From Coriobacteriales bacterium (GTDB lineage: Bacteria > Actinomycetota > Coriobacteriia > Coriobacteriales > UBA8131), in contig JAITNB010000142.1 of NCBI GenBank assembly GCA_031290695.1, positions 1-6,029 of the forward strand: 6,029 nucleotides of DNA, read 5' to 3'. The position numbers and the translations under genes are program-made. Position 1 is the first letter of the stretch; each line of letters starts with the position of its first letter. This document shows, one piece after another, positions 4,401 to 6,029 of this stretch. The notes beneath the pieces were generated by a model. The model was given only the letters and a program-made list of their open reading frames with translations. It made no database searches and was not told the DNA's origin.

Positions 4401-5774
4401 ATGGGCAACGAGAGCGTCGCGGTTATAGGGGCAGGCCTGGCCGGCAGTGAGGCTGCTTGGCAGTTGGCAGCGCGCGGTATCGACGTAAGGCTCTTTGAGA
4501 TGCGCCCCGGGCAGAGCACCCCGGCACACACGACGGGCCACTGTGCCGAGCTGGTATGCTCGAACTCCTTCAAGGGCCTCGATGCCGCCACTGCCGCAGG
4601 TGCGCTCAAGCATGAGCTGGCACTGATGGGCTCCCGGGTGCTCAAGAGCGCGTTTGAGGCCCGTGTCCCCGCGGGCGGGGCGCTTGCGGTCGACCGCGAG
4701 CTGTTTACCCAGCACGTGACGCAGGAGCTGGCGGCCACCGGGCGCATCGAGCTTATCCGCAGGGAGGTCACTTCCCTTGACGCGAAGGAGCTTGCCAACT
4801 CCTCTCATATCATCGTCGCCACTGGCCCCCTGACCTCTGCCTCCCTTTCCCACTACCTCATGACGCTACTGGGCAGCGAGGCCCTCGCCTTCTTTGACGC
4901 CGCCGCCCCCATCGTCACTGCCAGCTCGCTCGACCGCTCGAAGCTCTTTGCCCAATCGCGCTATGACAAGAACGGCGCCGACTACCTCAATGCCCCACTT
5001 GACAAAGAGGAATACGAGCGGTTGGTACAGGCACTCATTACGGCACAACGGGTCATCCTCAAAGACTTCGAGCGCCGGGAGCTCTTTCAGGCCTGCCAGC
5101 CGGTCGAGGAGGTCGCCCGTACGGGCGCTGACGCACTACGGTTTGGCGCCCTTAAGCCTGTGGGCCTCACTAACCCTGCTACCGGCCAGCGCCCCTGGGC
5201 GGTCGTGCAGCTGCGCCCCGAGAACGCTGTCGGCACCGCCTATAACCTGGTAGGGTTCCAGACCAACCTCACGTTCCCCGAGCAACGCCGGGTATTCAGC
5301 ATGATCCCCGGTTTGGAGAAGGCCGAGTTCGCCCGGCTCGGCGTCATGCACCGCAACACGTTCATCGACGCCCCGCGCATGCTCGATGCGGCTTTTGCAC
5401 TGCCTGGCAGCCCACGTGTGCGGTTCGCCGGCCAGCTCACGGGAACCGAGGGCTATACCGAGGCGATAGGCTCCGGGCTCCTTGCGGCACTCAACACCTA
5501 TGCGCAGGTCACTGGTACCGCCCCTGTGGTGTTGCCTGCCAGCTCGGTGTTTGGCGCGCTGGTACACTATGCCACCAGCACCACAAACGGGGACTACCAG
5601 CCCATGCATGTGAACTATGGGATCATGCCGCCTTTGCCCACACGGGTAAAGAACAAGCGGGAGCGCTACGCGGCCTACGCGCAGCGGGCGCAGGAGGCCC
5701 TGCGAGACTTCATTGCAATGCGCCCCGACCTCATGTTCCAACCTCCCGTTGCGGTCCCGGCTCTGCTACCATGA
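4401..5774 (+). CDS. trmFO: tRNA m5U54 methyltransferase, folate/FAD-dependent (TrmFO)
   Basis: TrmFO makes 5-methyluridine at position 54 of the tRNA T-loop, taking the carbon from methylenetetrahydrofolate and using FAD. The 457-residue protein is close to the family length of about 435-450, with a slightly extended C-terminus. The FAD-binding motif GAGLAGSEAAWQLA starts at G10, with E33MRP following as in the family. ELVCSNSFKG places a cysteine at 53, corresponding to C53 of B. subtilis TrmFO. FQACQPVEEVARTG gives C232, which by eye corresponds to the second functional cysteine (C226 in B. subtilis). LRPENAVGTAYNLVGFQTNLTFPEQRRVF and GQLTGTEGYTEAIGSGL are strongly conserved blocks. The ATG at 4401 begins exactly where the family does, although its ribosome binding site is weak. 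It is followed after 4 nt by xerC, the usual partner in Firmicutes. GidA/MnmG is excluded by the length and by the motifs around the cysteines. Confidence 0.96.
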   Translation: MGNESVAVIGAGLAGSEAAWQLAARGIDVRLFEMRPGQSTPAHTTGHCAELVCSNSFKGLDAATAAGALKHELALMGSRVLKSAFEARVPAGGALAVDRELFTQHVTQELAATGRIELIRREVTSLDAKELANSSHIIVATGPLTSASLSHYLMTLLGSEALAFFDAAAPIVTASSLDRSKLFAQSRYDKNGADYLNAPLDKEEYERLVQALITAQRVILKDFERRELFQACQPVEEVARTGADALRFGALKPVGLTNPATGQRPWAVVQLRPENAVGTAYNLVGFQTNLTFPEQRRVFSMIPGLEKAEFARLGVMHRNTFIDAPRMLDAAFALPGSPRVRFAGQLTGTEGYTEAIGSGLLAALNTYAQVTGTAPVVLPASSVFGALVHYATSTTNGDYQPMHVNYGIMPPLPTRVKNKRERYAAYAQRAQEALRDFIAMRPDLMFQPPVAVPALLP

Positions 5775-5778
5775 GGCT

Positions 5779-6029
5779 ATGAGTACCAACGACTTCAGGG
5801 AGGACACGGCGACGGGCGACCAGAGGCTCGTCGACGGCTTCCTGCGCTCGCTTGAGGTCGAGCGCAACTTCTCCGCGCACACGGTACGCGCTTATTCCAC
5901 CGACCTCGCCGCCTTCCTTGCCTGGCTTGAGCGGGATGCCATCACGCTCGGTGCGGTCAACCCCCGCATCATGCGACGTTACCTTGCCAACCTCGACCGC
6001 GCACACTATGCCCGCCGTTCCATCAACCC
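5779..6029 (+). CDS. xerC: Tyrosine recombinase XerC, N-terminal part (runs off the edge)
   Basis: The first 83 codons of a Xer-type recombinase, which with XerD resolves chromosome dimers at dif; the right end lies beyond the window. The visible part is the N-terminal core-binding SAM-like domain: VDGFLRSLEVERNFSAHTVRAYSTDLAAFLAWL at about residues 18-50, with the family pattern E-x-N-x-S-x-x-T-x-x-A-Y-x-x-D-L. The catalytic R-K-H-R-H-Y residues are not in view, so activity cannot be judged. XerC is preferred over XerD or a phage integrase because of its position directly after trmFO, as in the topA-trmFO-xerC order of Firmicutes. ATG 5779 begins 4 nt after the trmFO TGA. Its ribosome binding site is poor, only GAGG at 5773-5776, so translation probably depends on coupling to trmFO. 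Confidence 0.85.
   Translation, partial: MSTNDFREDTATGDQRLVDGFLRSLEVERNFSAHTVRAYSTDLAAFLAWLERDAITLGAVNPRIMRRYLANLDRAHYARRSIN

Noticed and set aside
1290..4409. Repeated GGGCAAG/GGGCAAC words as a possible DNA uptake sequence linked to comM and dprA.
   Set aside because: Seven-base words of this composition recur by chance in such GC-rich DNA, and most copies lie in codons for Gly-Lys or Gly-Asn; only the cluster at the trmFO start stands out.
5136..5741. A 201-codon minus-strand open frame within trmFO.
   Set aside because: It is antisense to a strongly conserved coding region and has no recognisable domain or start signal.
5779..6029. The recombinase as an integrase of a mobile element.
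   Set aside because: It sits directly after trmFO in a conserved housekeeping position, with no attachment site, tRNA or phage gene nearby. The visible domain fits XerC.

Overview
The window looks like core chromosome from a GC-rich Gram-positive bacterium, most likely an actinobacterium of the class Coriobacteriia (the Olsenella/Atopobium/Collinsella type). This placement is inference. It rests on the high GC content, the actinobacterial order rplS - rnhB - yraN - comM - dprA, and the join to a Firmicutes-style trmFO - xerC pair. Isoleucine codon ATA is also used freely despite the GC content. I cannot name a genus.

All seven genes lie on the + strand. Bases 1-100 hold a promoter with a perfect TATAAT and a short leader for rplS (ribosomal protein L19). 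rnhB (RNase HII) follows almost immediately, and its start codon is unclear. Bases 1084-1423 are the only long non-coding stretch: they contain two copies of a 14-base direct repeat and several dyad-symmetric sites, but no recognisable RNA gene and no clear terminator. A tightly packed block follows: yraN (UPF0102 nuclease-like protein), comM (YifB-type AAA+ ATPase) and dprA, with a 5-nt gap and then an ATGA overlap. After a 63-nt gap come trmFO (folate/FAD-dependent tRNA m5U54 methyltransferase) and the 5' part of xerC (tyrosine recombinase), which runs off the right edge.

Functionally, rplS and trmFO serve translation. rnhB, comM, dprA and xerC act on DNA: ribonucleotide and RNA-DNA hybrid removal, branch migration, RecA loading on incoming single strands, and chromosome dimer resolution. 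The comM-dprA pair is the DNA-processing half of a natural transformation pathway, but no uptake machinery is visible here. lepB (often between rplS and rnhB) and topA (often between dprA and trmFO) are absent from their usual positions.

I found no mobile element, CRISPR array, tRNA, rRNA or evidently new system. The most interesting points are the missing conventional start codon of rnhB, with a TAATA overlap where TAATG would be expected, and the dyad-rich 340-nt intergenic region.
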